Below, piece after piece: positions 8,976 to 18,612 of a stretch of DNA of 64,000 nt; the first letter of the stretch is position 1; every line of letters starts with the position of its first letter. This DNA comes from Aureimonas psammosilenae (GTDB lineage: Bacteria; Pseudomonadota; Alphaproteobacteria; Rhizobiales; Rhizobiaceae): contig NZ_WEZG01000001.1 in the NCBI RefSeq assembly GCF_009176975.1, positions 682,001-746,000 of the forward strand. The letters are read 5' to 3'. The notes beneath the pieces were generated by a model, which saw nothing but the letters and a program-made list of their open reading frames with translations, searched no databases and was not told the origin of the DNA. The position numbers and the translations under genes were made by a program.

Positions 8976-9758
8976 ATGACCCCGTGCGAGGGATGCCAGA
9001 CGGGCGCCAAGCTCGATTTCGACTTCTCGATGGCCTTTCAGCCGATCGTCGACGTTCTTTCGGGTCGCGTCTGGGGCTACGAGGCGCTGGTGCGCGGCCT
9101 GAACGGGGAAGGGGCGCTCGCGATCCTGTCGCAGGTGTCCGACGCGCAGAAGTACCGGTTCGATCAGGCCTGCCGCGTCAAGGCGATCGAACTCGCCGCA
9201 CGGCTTTACCCGGCCGCCGAAGCGCAAAGGCTGTCGATCAACTTCATGCCGAACGCCGTCTACGAGCCGGCGGCGTGCCTTCGCGCGACGCTCGCGGCGG
9301 CGCGCAAGCAGGGCTTTCCGCAAAAATCGATCATGTTCGAGTTCACCGAGAACGAGATGATCCACGACACCGATCATCTCCACCGCATCATCGCCGAGTA
9401 CCGACGCCAGGGCTTCATCACGGCCATCGACGATTTCGGGGCGGGCTATTCCGGCCTCGGCCTTCTCGCCGACTTCCAGCCGGACCTCATCAAGCTCGAC
9501 ATGAAGCTGATACGCGGCATCGAATCCAGCCGTCCGCGCCAGATCATCGTGGCCTCCGTCGCGGCCGCCGCGCGCGAACTCGGTATCACCGTTCTGGCCG
9601 AAGGCATCGAGAACTGGAACGAACTCCATGTCCTGAAGGCCGCCGGCATCTCCTTGATGCAGGGCTACTACTTCGCGCGGCCGGAGTTCGAGCGCCTGCC
9701 CGTCATCAAGGGCGCGGTGGAACTGCCCGAGCCGACCCACGCCGCCGTCTACGCCTGA
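8976..9758 (+). CDS. EAL-domain cyclic-di-GMP phosphodiesterase
   Basis: A 260-residue, almost pure EAL domain that should hydrolyse cyclic-di-GMP to pGpG. All usual catalytic positions are visible: YEALVRG (about 33), [21 protein letters not shown] (about 151), IKLD, AEGIE (about 208) and MQGYYFARP, so it is probably active. The N-terminus has CEGCQTG and no recognisable sensor or membrane segment, so regulation is by expression or by a partner. ATG 8976 follows GGAAGAGAG. The gene lies in the opposite strand inside the beta-oxidation cluster, between fadJ and the thiolase gene, an odd location for a second-messenger enzyme. Confidence 0.93.
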   Translation: MTPCEGCQTGAKLDFDFSMAFQPIVDVLSGRVWGYEALVRGLNGEGALAILSQVSDAQKYRFDQACRVKAIELAARLYPAAEAQRLSINFMPNAVYEPAACLRATLAAARKQGFPQKSIMFEFTENEMIHDTDHLHRIIAEYRRQGFITAIDDFGAGYSGLGLLADFQPDLIKLDMKLIRGIESSRPRQIIVASVAAAARELGITVLAEGIENWNELHVLKAAGISLMQGYYFARPEFERLPVIKGAVELPEPTHAAVYA

Positions 9759-9773
9759 GGCGCGCCGCACGGC

Positions 9774-10982
9774 TCACACCCGCTCGATCACGGTGGCGGT
9801 TCCCATGCCCGCGCCGATGCAGAGCGTGACGAGCGCGGTGGTCTTGTTCTGCCGCTCCAACTCGTCCAGCACCGTGCCGAGGATCATCGCGCCCGTCGCG
9901 CCGAGTGGATGGCCCATGGCGATGGCCCCGCCATTGACGTTGATAAAGGCCGGGTCGATGGCGAAGGCCTGAAGGTAGCGCAGGACAACGGCGGCGAAGG
10001 CCTCGTTGAGCTCGAAAAGGTCGATGTCGGACAGCGCCATGCCGGCGCGCTTCAGAAGCTTCTCGGTCACGTCCACCGGGCCGGTCAGCATCAGCGCCGG
10101 ATCGGAGCCGATCGAGGCGAAGGCGCGGATGCGGGCGCGGGGCTTGAGCTTGAGCGTTTCGCCGCCCGCCTTGGAGCCCAGAAGCACGCCCGCCGCGCCG
10201 TCCACGATGCCGGAAGAGTTGCCCGCATGGTGGACGTGGCGCACCGCCTCGATCTCCGGATGCGCCTGGATCGCCACCGCGTCGAAGCCGCCCATCTCGC
10301 CGGGGGCGGCGAAGGCGGGCTGGAGGCTTCCCAAGGCCTGCATGTCGGTGCCGGGCCGCATATGTTCGTCGCGGTCGAGGATCAGAAGGCCGTTCCCGTC
10401 GCGCACCGGCACGACGGAGCGGGCGAAGCGGCCTTCCTCCCAGGCGGTCGCCGCCCGCTTCTGCGATTCCACCGCATAGGCATCGACATCGTCGCGCGAG
10501 AAGCTGTATTTCGTGGCGATCAGATCGGCCGACACGCCCTGCGGCATGAAGAAGGCGGGGAGGGCGACGGACGGGTCCATATACCATGCGCCGCCCGACT
10601 GCCCCATGCCGACGCGCGACATGGATTCGACGCCCCCCGCGATGGCGAGGTCGTCGGAACCGCTCATGATCTTGGCGGCCGCCAAGTTCACCGCGTCGAG
10701 CCCGGAAGCGCAGAAGCGCGAGATCTGCATGCCGGGCGCGGCGAAGTCGTAGCCCGCCTCGAAGGCGGAGGAGCGCGCGATCACCGCGCCGGCCTCGCCC
10801 ACCGGATCGACGCATCCGAAGATGATGTCGTCGACTTGCGCTGTCGGAATGTTGTTCCGCTCGCGCAGGGCTTCCAGAACCTTCGCCCCGAGCCGGACGG
10901 CCGGCACCTCGTGCAGCGCACCGTCCTTCTTGCCGCGCCCGCGCGGGGTGCGGACATGGTCGTAGATGAAAGCCTCGGCCAT
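9774..10982 (-). CDS. fadA: Acetyl-CoA C-acyltransferase (3-ketoacyl-CoA thiolase)
   Basis: A 402-residue thiolase that cleaves 3-ketoacyl-CoA with CoA, the last step of beta-oxidation. The nucleophilic cysteine is in [11 protein letters not shown] (about residue 91), the histidine in [15 protein letters not shown], and the proton-donor cysteine in the C-terminal [15 protein letters not shown]. It lies on the same strand as the acyl-CoA dehydrogenase gene upstream, with a 32-base gap, so the two probably form an operon. The FadA-type assignment rests on the neighbours (fadJ, acyl-CoA dehydrogenase); a biosynthetic acetoacetyl-CoA thiolase is less likely. Confidence 0.93.
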   Translation of the reverse strand: MAEAFIYDHVRTPRGRGKKDGALHEVPAVRLGAKVLEALRERNNIPTAQVDDIIFGCVDPVGEAGAVIARSSAFEAGYDFAAPGMQISRFCASGLDAVNLAAAKIMSGSDDLAIAGGVESMSRVGMGQSGGAWYMDPSVALPAFFMPQGVSADLIATKYSFSRDDVDAYAVESQKRAATAWEEGRFARSVVPVRDGNGLLILDRDEHMRPGTDMQALGSLQPAFAAPGEMGGFDAVAIQAHPEIEAVRHVHHAGNSSGIVDGAAGVLLGSKAGGETLKLKPRARIRAFASIGSDPALMLTGPVDVTEKLLKRAGMALSDIDLFELNEAFAAVVLRYLQAFAIDPAFINVNGGAIAMGHPLGATGAMILGTVLDELERQNKTTALVTLCIGAGMGTATVIERV

Positions 10983-11014
10983 CGGGGCGCTCTCCCTTCG
11001 AGTCGTGACCAGAG

Positions 11015-12811
11015 TTAGAACGCCTCGGCGGGCAAGGCCACCGTGGAATCCGCCCCGCTCGACAGGCGCGCGAGGCGAAGCGCCGTTTCTGGCATCAGGC
11101 GGTCGGCGAAGAAGCGGGCGGAGACGAGCTTGGCTTCCATGAAGGCCGTCTCGTCGTTCCGGCCGCTGTCCAGCTCCCGCACTGCGGCTTCCGCTGACAG
11201 TGCCGAAGCGTAGCCGAGCGCCACGAGGCCGAAGAGGTGCATGTAGTCGGTGGACGCCGCGCCGCCGTTTTCAGGCTTTGCCATGGCGTTCTGCATCAGC
11301 CAGAGGGTTGCCGATCCCAGATCGTTCAGCCCCTTCTTCAGGGCTTTGGTGACCGGCGTCAGGCGCTCGTTGCCGCGATGGGCTTCGCAGAAACCGCCGA
11401 CCTCGGCGATGAAGGCCTGAACGGCGCGGCCGCCGTTGGCGCCGAGTTTCCGGCCGACGAGATCCAGCGCTTGCACGCCGTTCGTGCCCTCGTAGATCTG
11501 GGCGATGCGGGCATCGCGCACGAACTGCTCCACGCCCCATTCCGCGACATAGCCGTGCCCGCCGAAGACCTGCTGCGCCAGAACCGCGTTGTCGAAGCCC
11601 CGATCGGTGAGGACGCCCTTGATCACCGGCGTCATCAGCCCGACCCAATCGTCGGCCGCTTGCCGCTCCTTCTCGTGTCCGGCGATCTCGGCCAGATCGA
11701 CCTTCACGGCGGTCATGAGCATCAGGACCCGCGCCGCCTCGTTGACGGCGCGGATCGTCATCAGCATCCGGCGGACATCCGGATGGACGATGATCGGATC
11801 GGCCGACGCGCTCGGCTCCGCCGCGCCCGTCAGAGCGCGGCCCTGCCGGCGCTCCTTGGCATAGGCGGCCGCGTTCTGGTAGGCGATCTCCGACACGGCG
11901 AGCCCCTGCAGGCCGACGCAAAGCCGCGCGCCGTTCATCATCGTGAACATGGCGCGCAGACCCTTGTCGGCTTCGCCGATCAGCCAGCCCGTCGCCCCGT
12001 CATAGTTCATGACGCAGGTGGCGTTGCCGTGGATGCCCATCTTCTCCTCGATCGCCCCGCAGGACAGCGCGTTGCGCTCTCCCGGCTCGCCCTGCCCATC
12101 CGGCAGGAACTTCGGCACGGCGAACATCGAGATGCCCTTCACGCCGGCCGGCGCGCCCTCGATCCGCGCCAGAACGAGATGCACGATGTTCTCGGCCAGA
12201 TCGTGCTCGCCGGCCGAGATGAAGATCTTCTGGCCGGTGATGCGATAGCTGCCGTCGCCCGCCGGCACCGCCTTGGTGCGTAAAAGGCCGAGATCAGTGC
12301 CGCAATGGGGCTCGGTCAGGTTCATCGTGCCGGTCCAGCGCCCTTCCACGAGTTTCGGCAGGTAAAGGGCCTTCTGCTCCGGCGTGCCATGCGCGCCGAT
12401 GGCGGCGACGGCGCCGGTGGACAGAACCGGATAAAGCGAGAAGGCCACATTGGCCGAGGCCATGAATTCGTTCACCGCCGTCGCGATCACCTGCGGCAAG
12501 CCCTGTCCGCCGAAGTCGGGGGAGGCGGCGAGCCCGCTCCAGCCGCCGTCGCGGAAGGTGGCATAGGCCTCGCGAAAGCCCTTCGGCGTCGAAACCGAGC
12601 CGTCCTCGTGGCGCGTGCAGCCCTCTCGGTCGCCGCTCATGTTCAGGGGATGCAGCACTTCCTCGGCGATGCGCGCGGCCTCGACCAACACCGCTTCGGT
12701 GATGTCGGCGCCGGCCTCGCGGAAGCGCGGCAGATCGGCATGGCGATCGAGTTGCAGGACATGGGTGAGGGTGAAGAGCGTATCCTTCACGGGAGCCCGA
12801 TAGATGGTCAT
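11015..12811 (-). CDS. Acyl-CoA dehydrogenase, long (about 600-residue) family
   Basis: A 598-residue FAD-dependent acyl-CoA dehydrogenase of the long family with an extra C-terminal domain, catalysing the first desaturation step of beta-oxidation. Visible motifs are TEPHCGTDLG in the middle domain, the KMGIHGNATC stretch, and IYEGTNGVQALD, where the glutamate is the expected catalytic base. ATG 12811 is supported by AGGAGG eight bases upstream; a GTG at 12820 would overlap that site. It heads the leftward operon with the thiolase gene and is preceded by an ACGT-N2-ACGT operator and then by a MerR-type regulator on the same strand. Chain-length preference cannot be read. Confidence 0.92.
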   Translation of the reverse strand: MTIYRAPVKDTLFTLTHVLQLDRHADLPRFREAGADITEAVLVEAARIAEEVLHPLNMSGDREGCTRHEDGSVSTPKGFREAYATFRDGGWSGLAASPDFGGQGLPQVIATAVNEFMASANVAFSLYPVLSTGAVAAIGAHGTPEQKALYLPKLVEGRWTGTMNLTEPHCGTDLGLLRTKAVPAGDGSYRITGQKIFISAGEHDLAENIVHLVLARIEGAPAGVKGISMFAVPKFLPDGQGEPGERNALSCGAIEEKMGIHGNATCVMNYDGATGWLIGEADKGLRAMFTMMNGARLCVGLQGLAVSEIAYQNAAAYAKERRQGRALTGAAEPSASADPIIVHPDVRRMLMTIRAVNEAARVLMLMTAVKVDLAEIAGHEKERQAADDWVGLMTPVIKGVLTDRGFDNAVLAQQVFGGHGYVAEWGVEQFVRDARIAQIYEGTNGVQALDLVGRKLGANGGRAVQAFIAEVGGFCEAHRGNERLTPVTKALKKGLNDLGSATLWLMQNAMAKPENGGAASTDYMHLFGLVALGYASALSAEAAVRELDSGRNDETAFMEAKLVSARFFADRLMPETALRLARLSSGADSTVALPAEAF

Positions 12812-12846
12812 GGCGCGCACCTCCTGAAGCCCGATCGTGTCTTACT

Positions 12847-12862
12847 CTTACGTTTACGTCAA
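12847..12862 (-). promoter_or_regulatory. LiuR-like MerR operator upstream of the acyl-CoA dehydrogenase gene
   Basis: On the minus strand the sequence is TTGACGTAAACGTAAG, two ACGT half sites two bases apart with matching flanks. This resembles the palindrome recognised by LiuR-type MerR regulators of branched-chain and fatty-acid catabolism in proteobacteria. It overlaps a TTGACG that can serve as a -35 element, as MerR sites do, and lies 36 bases upstream of the start codon. Confidence 0.6.
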
Positions 12863-12948
12863 TGTAGGGGCGGTGATGAACGCAGCCAAGGTTAAGGGCC
12901 GCGACGTCGGCGCGCGGCCCCGGTCTCGTGCCGGTTATCCGCCGCTGG

Positions 12949-13422
12949 TCAGGATTGTCGGAGACAGTTCGAGATGAAGTCGATCGAGGTGTCCATCGCC
13001 TCGATGGAGCGCTCGATCTCGGCACGCTGGGCAACGAGCACTTCGCGCTGTTCGGCAAATCGCTCCAGCGCCACTTCCATCTGGCGGCGCCGGCCGTTCG
13101 GCTGAAGATAAACGTCGATGATCTGCCGGGCTTCGGTCAGCGAGAAGCCCAGCGCCTTGCCGAGAAGCACGAGGCGAAGGCGCTTGCGATCCTTGCGCGA
13201 ATAAAGGCGCGTCGTGCCGCGCCGCTCGGGGCTTAAGAGACCGCGGTCCTCGTAGAAGCGCAGGGTGCGCAGGGTCACGCCGAATTCGCGCGCCAGATCG
13301 CCGATGCGGAAGGTTTCCTTCTCGCCGTCGTCCTCGTCGGATTTCTCGATGCCGAGCAGAAACCTGACGTTCAGCTCGTCTTCGGTCTCCACCTCGCGTT
13401 CGAGGTGAGCTGCCTTTGCCAT
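12949..13422 (-). CDS. MerR-family regulator of beta-oxidation (LiuR-like)
   Basis: A 157-residue MerR-type regulator. After about 35 acidic residues the winged-helix begins with FRIGDLAREFGVTLRTLRFYEDRGLLSPERR, the diagnostic MerR pattern, and a C-terminal coiled coil (about residues 110-150) should dimerise it. No metal-binding cysteine pair is present at the coil end apart from one cysteine in SNCLRQS, so an organic effector such as an acyl-CoA is likelier than a metal. ATG 13422 follows AGGAAAG; longer starts exist at 13440 and 13476. It sits directly before the acyl-CoA dehydrogenase-thiolase operon, whose promoter carries a LiuR-type palindrome. Confidence 0.85.
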   Translation of the reverse strand: MAKAAHLEREVETEDELNVRFLLGIEKSDEDDGEKETFRIGDLAREFGVTLRTLRFYEDRGLLSPERRGTTRLYSRKDRKRLRLVLLGKALGFSLTEARQIIDVYLQPNGRRRQMEVALERFAEQREVLVAQRAEIERSIEAMDTSIDFISNCLRQS

Positions 13423-13856
13423 GGACTTTCCTGAATTCATGAATGCGTTGCCGAACGGCGTTCGTGCCGCCGGCAACCGGGTCTTGGGCGCGGTGCGCCG
13501 AGTTGGTGGTGGGTGCCGCCGCGCGCGGCAAGGTGAGCGGGCAGATGTCGTCCTGTTCGAGGGTTCGGTACGGCGAACCGCCTACTCGGGTTGGAAATGG
13601 TCTCGCGCCGGAATCCTTCCATACCAATCATAACAATAGGAAAGCCGCAACCAATGTGATGCCAGTGACTGCGTTCGCAATGAGGCAGAGGGCTCGGATA
13701 TCCAGCTTCGGTCAACGCAGCCTTTCTATATCGTTAACCGAGCGGCGCTTCCTTTCCATCTCGTTACATTTTGAGACGGCAACGGATGGGCGCGAGATTT
13801 GACGGAAGACCGGTGGGGCAAAGCGTCTCGTCGTCGATCCTTTGGAGAGGTTCAGG
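13423..13856. other. 434-base gap between the MerR regulator and the podJ-like gene
   Basis: The divergent control region between two genes. It is locally AT-rich at about 13616-13650 and contains a TTAACC at 13734-13739 but no paired TTAA box. No RNA gene, terminator or convincing small coding frame was recognised; the open frames across it lack coding character. Confidence 0.5.
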
Positions 13857-16800
13857 ATGGTAAGGCCGGGAGCGCCTCTGCGGGTCCATGTGGATGATCG
13901 CGACGATTCGCCGCTGTCCTCGCTTTCCCGCACCCTCGACTCGCTGGAAGCCCGGCTTGCCAAGCTTCCGGCTGCGAACAAGGCGCGGCGCGCTCCCGAA
14001 CTGATGAGCGAGGCGCCGGTGGCCCGCGCGCCTCGCGCCAAGCGTCCGGCGGCCTTGAGCGACGCCGTGTCCGAGATCGTGATGCGCCGCCAGATGCTGG
14101 ACGGCATGGCCGCGCGCCCCGTCGCCGCGCCCCGCCGCGAAGCGCCGATCTCGCCCTCGCTCCTCCACAAGCTGGAGGATCTGGCGGTTCAGGCCGACGA
14201 TCTTCACCGCCAGGACGGCAACTACCGGGCGATGGCCGAGGTCGCCGCCGAGATCCAGCGCCTGCGCGAGGAAATGAAGGTCGATGGCGGCCGCGTTTCC
14301 TTCGAGAAGGGCTTTGCCGAAATGCGCGAGGCCTTCGCGAGGCTGCGCCGCATGATGGAGAACGAGGAAGGGGCGGCGGCGATCGGCCACGAGCTCGATG
14401 CCGCATCCGCGTCCTTGGCGCGCTTGACGGAAGCCGGCGCCGACCGGTCCGTTCTCAACACGCTGCGCTCCGAGCTGGAGGAGATCCGCCATCTCGTTCG
14501 GCATCTCCCGCCGCAATCGGCCGCGACCGGGCCTGAGCGCCTCGAACGGCTCGAAAGCCGCTATGTGGCGCAGGCCGAGGAAAGCCTCGTCGCCAAGGCC
14601 GAGCTGAAGGGCGAACTGGAGCGCCTGCGTGAATCGCTGCGCTCGCTCGCCCGCGAAGACCAGATCCAGGCGGTGGAGCGCCGCTGGGATGCCTTCGAGG
14701 AGCGCTACGGGAGCCTTCCCGACGAGAACGACATCTCGCGCATGATCCGCAGCGAACTTGGCGACATGCGCGCCAAGCTCGAAACCATGGCCGATCAGGC
14801 CGACCCGATGAAGGCGGTGGAAGAGCGCTGGGAAGCGCTGGAACAGCGGCTCGGCTCGCACGAGGTCGAGGCGAGCATCCGCCAGCTTTCCGAGCGCATG
14901 GGGCAGATCGAGGAAAAGCTCGGTGCGCTTCCGGGCGCGCTCGATCTGTCGCCGGTGGAAGAGCGCATCCGCACGCTCGCCGCCAGCATCGAAACGCTGT
15001 CGCAGCGCAGCGAGGAAGCCGATCTCGAGAACTTCCAGGCGATCGAGGAGCGGCTGGACGAAATCTCGCGCGCCATCGTCGCCACCGTCCCCATGGCGCC
15101 CATCGAGCGGATCGAGGCGCGCATCGCCGCGCTGACGGGCCGTGTCGACGAACTCGCCGGCGACGGCCGGGTGGAGCTTCTGTCGGCGCGCATCGTGGAG
15201 CTTTCCGAGCGCGTTGAGGAACTCGCCAAGGGTTCGGCCGAGGCGGGGCTCGCCGAGCGTATCGAAATCTTGAGCGAGCGTTTCGACGCCGCCATCGCCG
15301 AACTCGAGCCGCAGCGCGTGGATCTCGCTGCCATCGAGCAGCGCATCGGCATGCTTGCCGAGCGCTTCGAACTCGCCATCATCGAGATCGAAACGCCCAC
15401 CGTCGACACGCGCGCCATCGAGGATCGCCTCGGCGCTCTCACCGCGAAGCTGGAAGAGAACGCCGCCGAGCCGCGCTTCGACGCCGGTATCCTGCGTTCG
15501 CTCGAAGCGCAGATCGAGCGCCTGTCGGAGAATGTCACCCGCGTCGGCACGATGCAGGAAGATTTCGAGGCCGATTTCGAGCAGCGCCTCCAGATCATGG
15601 AGCAGAAGCTCGAGGAACATCGCGAGGTCCTGATCGAGGCCGCGCGGGACGTCGCGGACGAGACGGCGCGGCGCATGCAGGCCTTCGGCGAGGACCGCCA
15701 GGCCGAGCACGTCATGAAGCTGTCGGAAAGCTTGCGCTCGCTGGAATCCTTGTCGCGTGAAAGCGACGGCCGGTCCAATCAGGTCTTCGACGCCGTTCAC
15801 AAGACGCTTCTGAAGATCGTCGACCGCCTGGAACAGATCGAGCAGGAGATCGCCTCCGACCGCAAGAGCGAGCCGGCGGATGCCTCCATCGGCCGTGTTG
15901 AGAGCACGCGCTTGGCCATGGCGCCCGAGCCGGTGGCATCCTTGTCCCCCGCCATCAATCTGGCGGAACGGGCCAAGGAAGCGCTGGCGGCCGTGCGCTC
16001 CGCGCCGCAGAACGAGATGCCGGAGCCGGCCCTCGACGGCTCGGACGTGATCGAGCGCGAGGAAATGAACCGGCCGCTGGAGCCGGGTTCCGGCACGCCC
16101 GACATCGGCGCGTTGCTGGCCCGCGTGCGCGCTGCCCAGCGCTCCAGAGCCGAAGGGATCGAGCGGCCGGAAGCCGAGGCCGAAGCCCGCGCCGCCGCCC
16201 GCGACGCCGCCAAGGCGGCGAGCGAGGAGGTCGAGCGTCTCGGCCTTGCCGAAGCCGGCCGCGAAGGACGCGGCGGTCTGCGCGGTCTCCTGTCGCGCCG
16301 TCGCAAGGCCATCATCACGGGCGTCGTGGCGGTGATCGTCGCCTTGTCGGCGCTGCCCATGGGCAAGGCCATGCTCGGCGACGGCGAGAACGGCATCGAC
16401 CTCGCCGGGCTGACAGTCGACGTGCCCGCCACCATCGCGGGGCAGCCGGCCTCGACGCCCGCCCCGGTGGAAACCACCGCCGACTTGCCGCCGGCGTCCC
16501 CGGATATGGCTTCGGCGGTGCCGGTGGAAACGGTGCCGGTGCCGGAAGCCAGCGCTCCTTTCGCCGACGCGCCCGTCGCCGAGGCTCCCGAGCCGCCGGC
16601 ATCGATCGCCCAGCCGCCGGTCGAGGCCGCGCCTGCCGCCGCCGCCGTTGCGGCCGATCCGGCGCCTTCCGTGCCCACCGACGCTTATTCCGCCCTGCGC
16701 GGCAAGCTGCCGGCATCCGCCCTGACCCTGCCGGCGGTGCCGGATGGCATCGGCCCGGCGGCTCTCACTGACGCCGCTCGTGCCGGCGATCCGCGCGCCG

Positions 16801-17588
16801 CCTTCGAGATCGGCCTTCGCTTGATGGAAGGGCGGGGCGGGTCGCCGCGCCCGGACGCCGCGCTCGACTGGTTCGCGCAAGGGGCGCTGAAAGGCTTCGC
16901 GCCGGCGCAGTACAGCCTCGGCACGCTTTACGAGAAGGGCAACGGCATCGCCCGCGACGGCCAGGCCGCGCGCGACTGGTACACGCTTGCCGCCGAGGGC
17001 GGGAACGTGCGCGCCATGCACAACCTCGCCGTTCTTTACGCCACCGGCATCGACGGGCGCTCGCAGCCGGACGTCGCCGGCCGCTGGTTCGTCGAGGCAG
17101 CCGAACACGGAATGCGCGACAGCCAGTACAATCTCGGCATCCTTTATGCCCGCGGTTCGGGCGTTTCCCGCGATCTCGTGCAGTCCTATAAATGGTTCTC
17201 CGTGGTCGCCGACAGCGGCGACAGCGACGCCGCCGCCAAACGCGACGAGATCGCCAAGAGCCTTTCCGCCGAGGATCTGGCCAAGGCGACGGCAGCCACG
17301 AAGGGCTTCACCCCGACGCCGCGCATCGAGGCGGCTAACACGGTGGACACGCCCGCCGAATGGCAGGACCGCAGCGACCAGACCTCCTCGATCGACATGA
17401 CCAAGGCGGTGCGCAACATCCAGACCATTCTCGGCCGGCTCGGCTACGACGCGGGCGCGCCGGACGGGCGCATCGGCGAGAAGACCAAGCTCGCCATCGC
17501 CGCCTTCCAGAAGGACAACGGCATGTCGGCGAGCGGCGAGATCGACGGTCCGCTGATCCGCGCTCTCCTGCAGCGCAAGAACGGATAG
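13857..17588 (+). CDS. PodJ-like polarity/localisation factor with Sel1 repeats and peptidoglycan-binding domain
   Basis: A 1243-residue bitopic protein. Residues 1 to about 780 are almost continuous cytoplasmic coiled coil, with repeated heptad blocks of the type IEQRIGMLAERFELAI. A single membrane helix lies at about 817-838 (RRKAIITGVVAVIVALSALP). The periplasmic part has a Pro/Ala-rich linker, four Sel1-like repeats at about 970-1125 (AQYSLGTLYEKGNGI and similar) and a C-terminal PG_binding_1 domain from about 1180 (IQTILGRLGYDAGAPDGRIG). This is the architecture of PodJ, which organises a cell pole in alphaproteobacteria. ATG 13857 follows GGAGAGG. It is monocistronic and ends at a strong terminator. 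Confidence 0.85.
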   Translation: MVRPGAPLRVHVDDRDDSPLSSLSRTLDSLEARLAKLPAANKARRAPELMSEAPVARAPRAKRPAALSDAVSEIVMRRQMLDGMAARPVAAPRREAPISPSLLHKLEDLAVQADDLHRQDGNYRAMAEVAAEIQRLREEMKVDGGRVSFEKGFAEMREAFARLRRMMENEEGAAAIGHELDAASASLARLTEAGADRSVLNTLRSELEEIRHLVRHLPPQSAATGPERLERLESRYVAQAEESLVAKAELKGELERLRESLRSLAREDQIQAVERRWDAFEERYGSLPDENDISRMIRSELGDMRAKLETMADQADPMKAVEERWEALEQRLGSHEVEASIRQLSERMGQIEEKLGALPGALDLSPVEERIRTLAASIETLSQRSEEADLENFQAIEERLDEISRAIVATVPMAPIERIEARIAALTGRVDELAGDGRVELLSARIVELSERVEELAKGSAEAGLAERIEILSERFDAAIAELEPQRVDLAAIEQRIGMLAERFELAIIEIETPTVDTRAIEDRLGALTAKLEENAAEPRFDAGILRSLEAQIERLSENVTRVGTMQEDFEADFEQRLQIMEQKLEEHREVLIEAARDVADETARRMQAFGEDRQAEHVMKLSESLRSLESLSRESDGRSNQVFDAVHKTLLKIVDRLEQIEQEIASDRKSEPADASIGRVESTRLAMAPEPVASLSPAINLAERAKEALAAVRSAPQNEMPEPALDGSDVIEREEMNRPLEPGSGTPDIGALLARVRAAQRSRAEGIERPEAEAEARAAARDAAKAASEEVERLGLAEAGREGRGGLRGLLSRRRKAIITGVVAVIVALSALPMGKAMLGDGENGIDLAGLTVDVPATIAGQPASTPAPVETTADLPPASPDMASAVPVETVPVPEASAPFADAPVAEAPEPPASIAQPPVEAAPAAAAVAADPAPSVPTDAYSALRGKLPASALTLPAVPDGIGPAALTDAARAGDPRAAFEIGLRLMEGRGGSPRPDAALDWFAQGALKGFAPAQYSLGTLYEKGNGIARDGQAARDWYTLAAEGGNVRAMHNLAVLYATGIDGRSQPDVAGRWFVEAAEHGMRDSQYNLGILYARGSGVSRDLVQSYKWFSVVADSGDSDAAAKRDEIAKSLSAEDLAKATAATKGFTPTPRIEAANTVDTPAEWQDRSDQTSSIDMTKAVRNIQTILGRLGYDAGAPDGRIGEKTKLAIAAFQKDNGMSASGEIDGPLIRALLQRKNG

Positions 17589-17615
17589 GGCGCATCTCGC
17601 CGACACGGCAAGCAT

Positions 17616-17647
17616 GAAAAAAGGCGGTCCCAAGGGGCCGCCTTTTT
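17616..17647 (+). terminator. Intrinsic terminator after the podJ-like gene
   Basis: A-run, GGCGGTCC, short loop, GGCCGCC, then TTTTT. It is one of a family of near-identical terminators in this window (also near 50780 and 55350). Confidence 0.85.
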
Positions 17648-17680
17648 GCTATGCAACAAAGACAGTCGGGATGTTGCCGC

Positions 17681-18610
17681 GTGAGCCTCTACCTTCCCAT
17701 CGCCGAAATACCCGTGAACGTGCTGGTGATCATCGGCATGGGCGCCGCGGTCGGCTTCCTGTCCGGCATGTTCGGCGTCGGCGGCGGCTTCCTGATCACC
17801 CCGCTTCTGATCTTCTACAACATTCCCCCGGCGGTGGCGGTCGCGACCGGCGGCAACCAGGTCATCGCCTCGTCCTTTTCCGGCGCGCTCTTCCACTACA
17901 AGCGCGGTACGCTCGACGTGAAGCTCGGCACGGTGCTTCTGGCGGGAGGGGCGGTCGGCTCGGTGGCGGGCGTCGCGATCTTCACGCTGCTGCGACGATC
18001 GGGCCAGCTCGATCTCGCGGTGTCGCTTCTCTACGTCGCTTTTCTCGGCTCGATCGGCTTTCTGATGCTGACCGAAAGCCTGCACGCCATGCGCCGCACC
18101 AAGGCCGGCAGCCCAGCCGATCCGCGCCGGCCCGGCCACCACAACTGGATTCACCGCCTGCCGCTGAAGATGCGGTTCCAGCGCTCCAAGCTCTACGTGT
18201 CGGTGATCCCGGTGCTGGGCCTCGGCTTCGTGATCGGGGTTCTGGCGGCGGTGATGGGCGTCGGCGGCGGCTTCATCATGGTGCCGGCGATGATCTATCT
18301 TCTGCGCGTGCCGACGAATGTCGTGATCGGCACGTCCTTGTTCCAGATCATCTTCACGGCGGCGGTGACGACGGTGCTCCAGGCGGCGACCAACACCACG
18401 GTCGACGTCGTTCTGGCCTTTCTTCTGATGGTCGGGGGCGTCGCCGGGGCGCAGTTCGGCGCAAGGGCCGGGCAGCGGCTTCGCGGCGAGCAGCTTCGCG
18501 CGCTTCTGGCGCTTCTCGTTCTTTCCGTCTGCGGGCGGCTGGCGGTGGAACTCGTGATCTATCCGGGCGACATCTATTCGATCAGCCTGCCGAGCGGCGA
18601 GACGAACTGA
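17681..18610 (+). CDS. TauE/SafE-family sulfite/anion exporter
   Basis: A 309-residue multi-pass membrane protein of the TauE/SafE (DUF81) family, proposed to export sulfite or related sulfur compounds. The family's duplicated glycine motif is clear: GFLSGMFGVGGGFLITPLL near the start and AVMGVGGGFIMVPAMIYLL in the second half, each followed by a membrane bundle. GTG 17681 is preferred over ATG 17651 because the protein then begins SLYLPIAEIPVN, the usual start of close family members; the upstream signal is weak. The TIGR02186 gene starts three bases after its stop, so the two are co-translated. Confidence 0.88.
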   Translation: MSLYLPIAEIPVNVLVIIGMGAAVGFLSGMFGVGGGFLITPLLIFYNIPPAVAVATGGNQVIASSFSGALFHYKRGTLDVKLGTVLLAGGAVGSVAGVAIFTLLRRSGQLDLAVSLLYVAFLGSIGFLMLTESLHAMRRTKAGSPADPRRPGHHNWIHRLPLKMRFQRSKLYVSVIPVLGLGFVIGVLAAVMGVGGGFIMVPAMIYLLRVPTNVVIGTSLFQIIFTAAVTTVLQAATNTTVDVVLAFLLMVGGVAGAQFGARAGQRLRGEQLRALLALLVLSVCGRLAVELVIYPGDIYSISLPSGETN

Positions 18611-18612
18611 GG

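Noticed and set aside
13764-17633. A 1289-codon open frame on the minus strand across the podJ-like gene
   Set aside because: It is antisense to a gene with clear coiled-coil, Sel1 and peptidoglycan-binding domains; long antisense frames are common in GC-rich coding DNA, and its protein has no recognisable motif.
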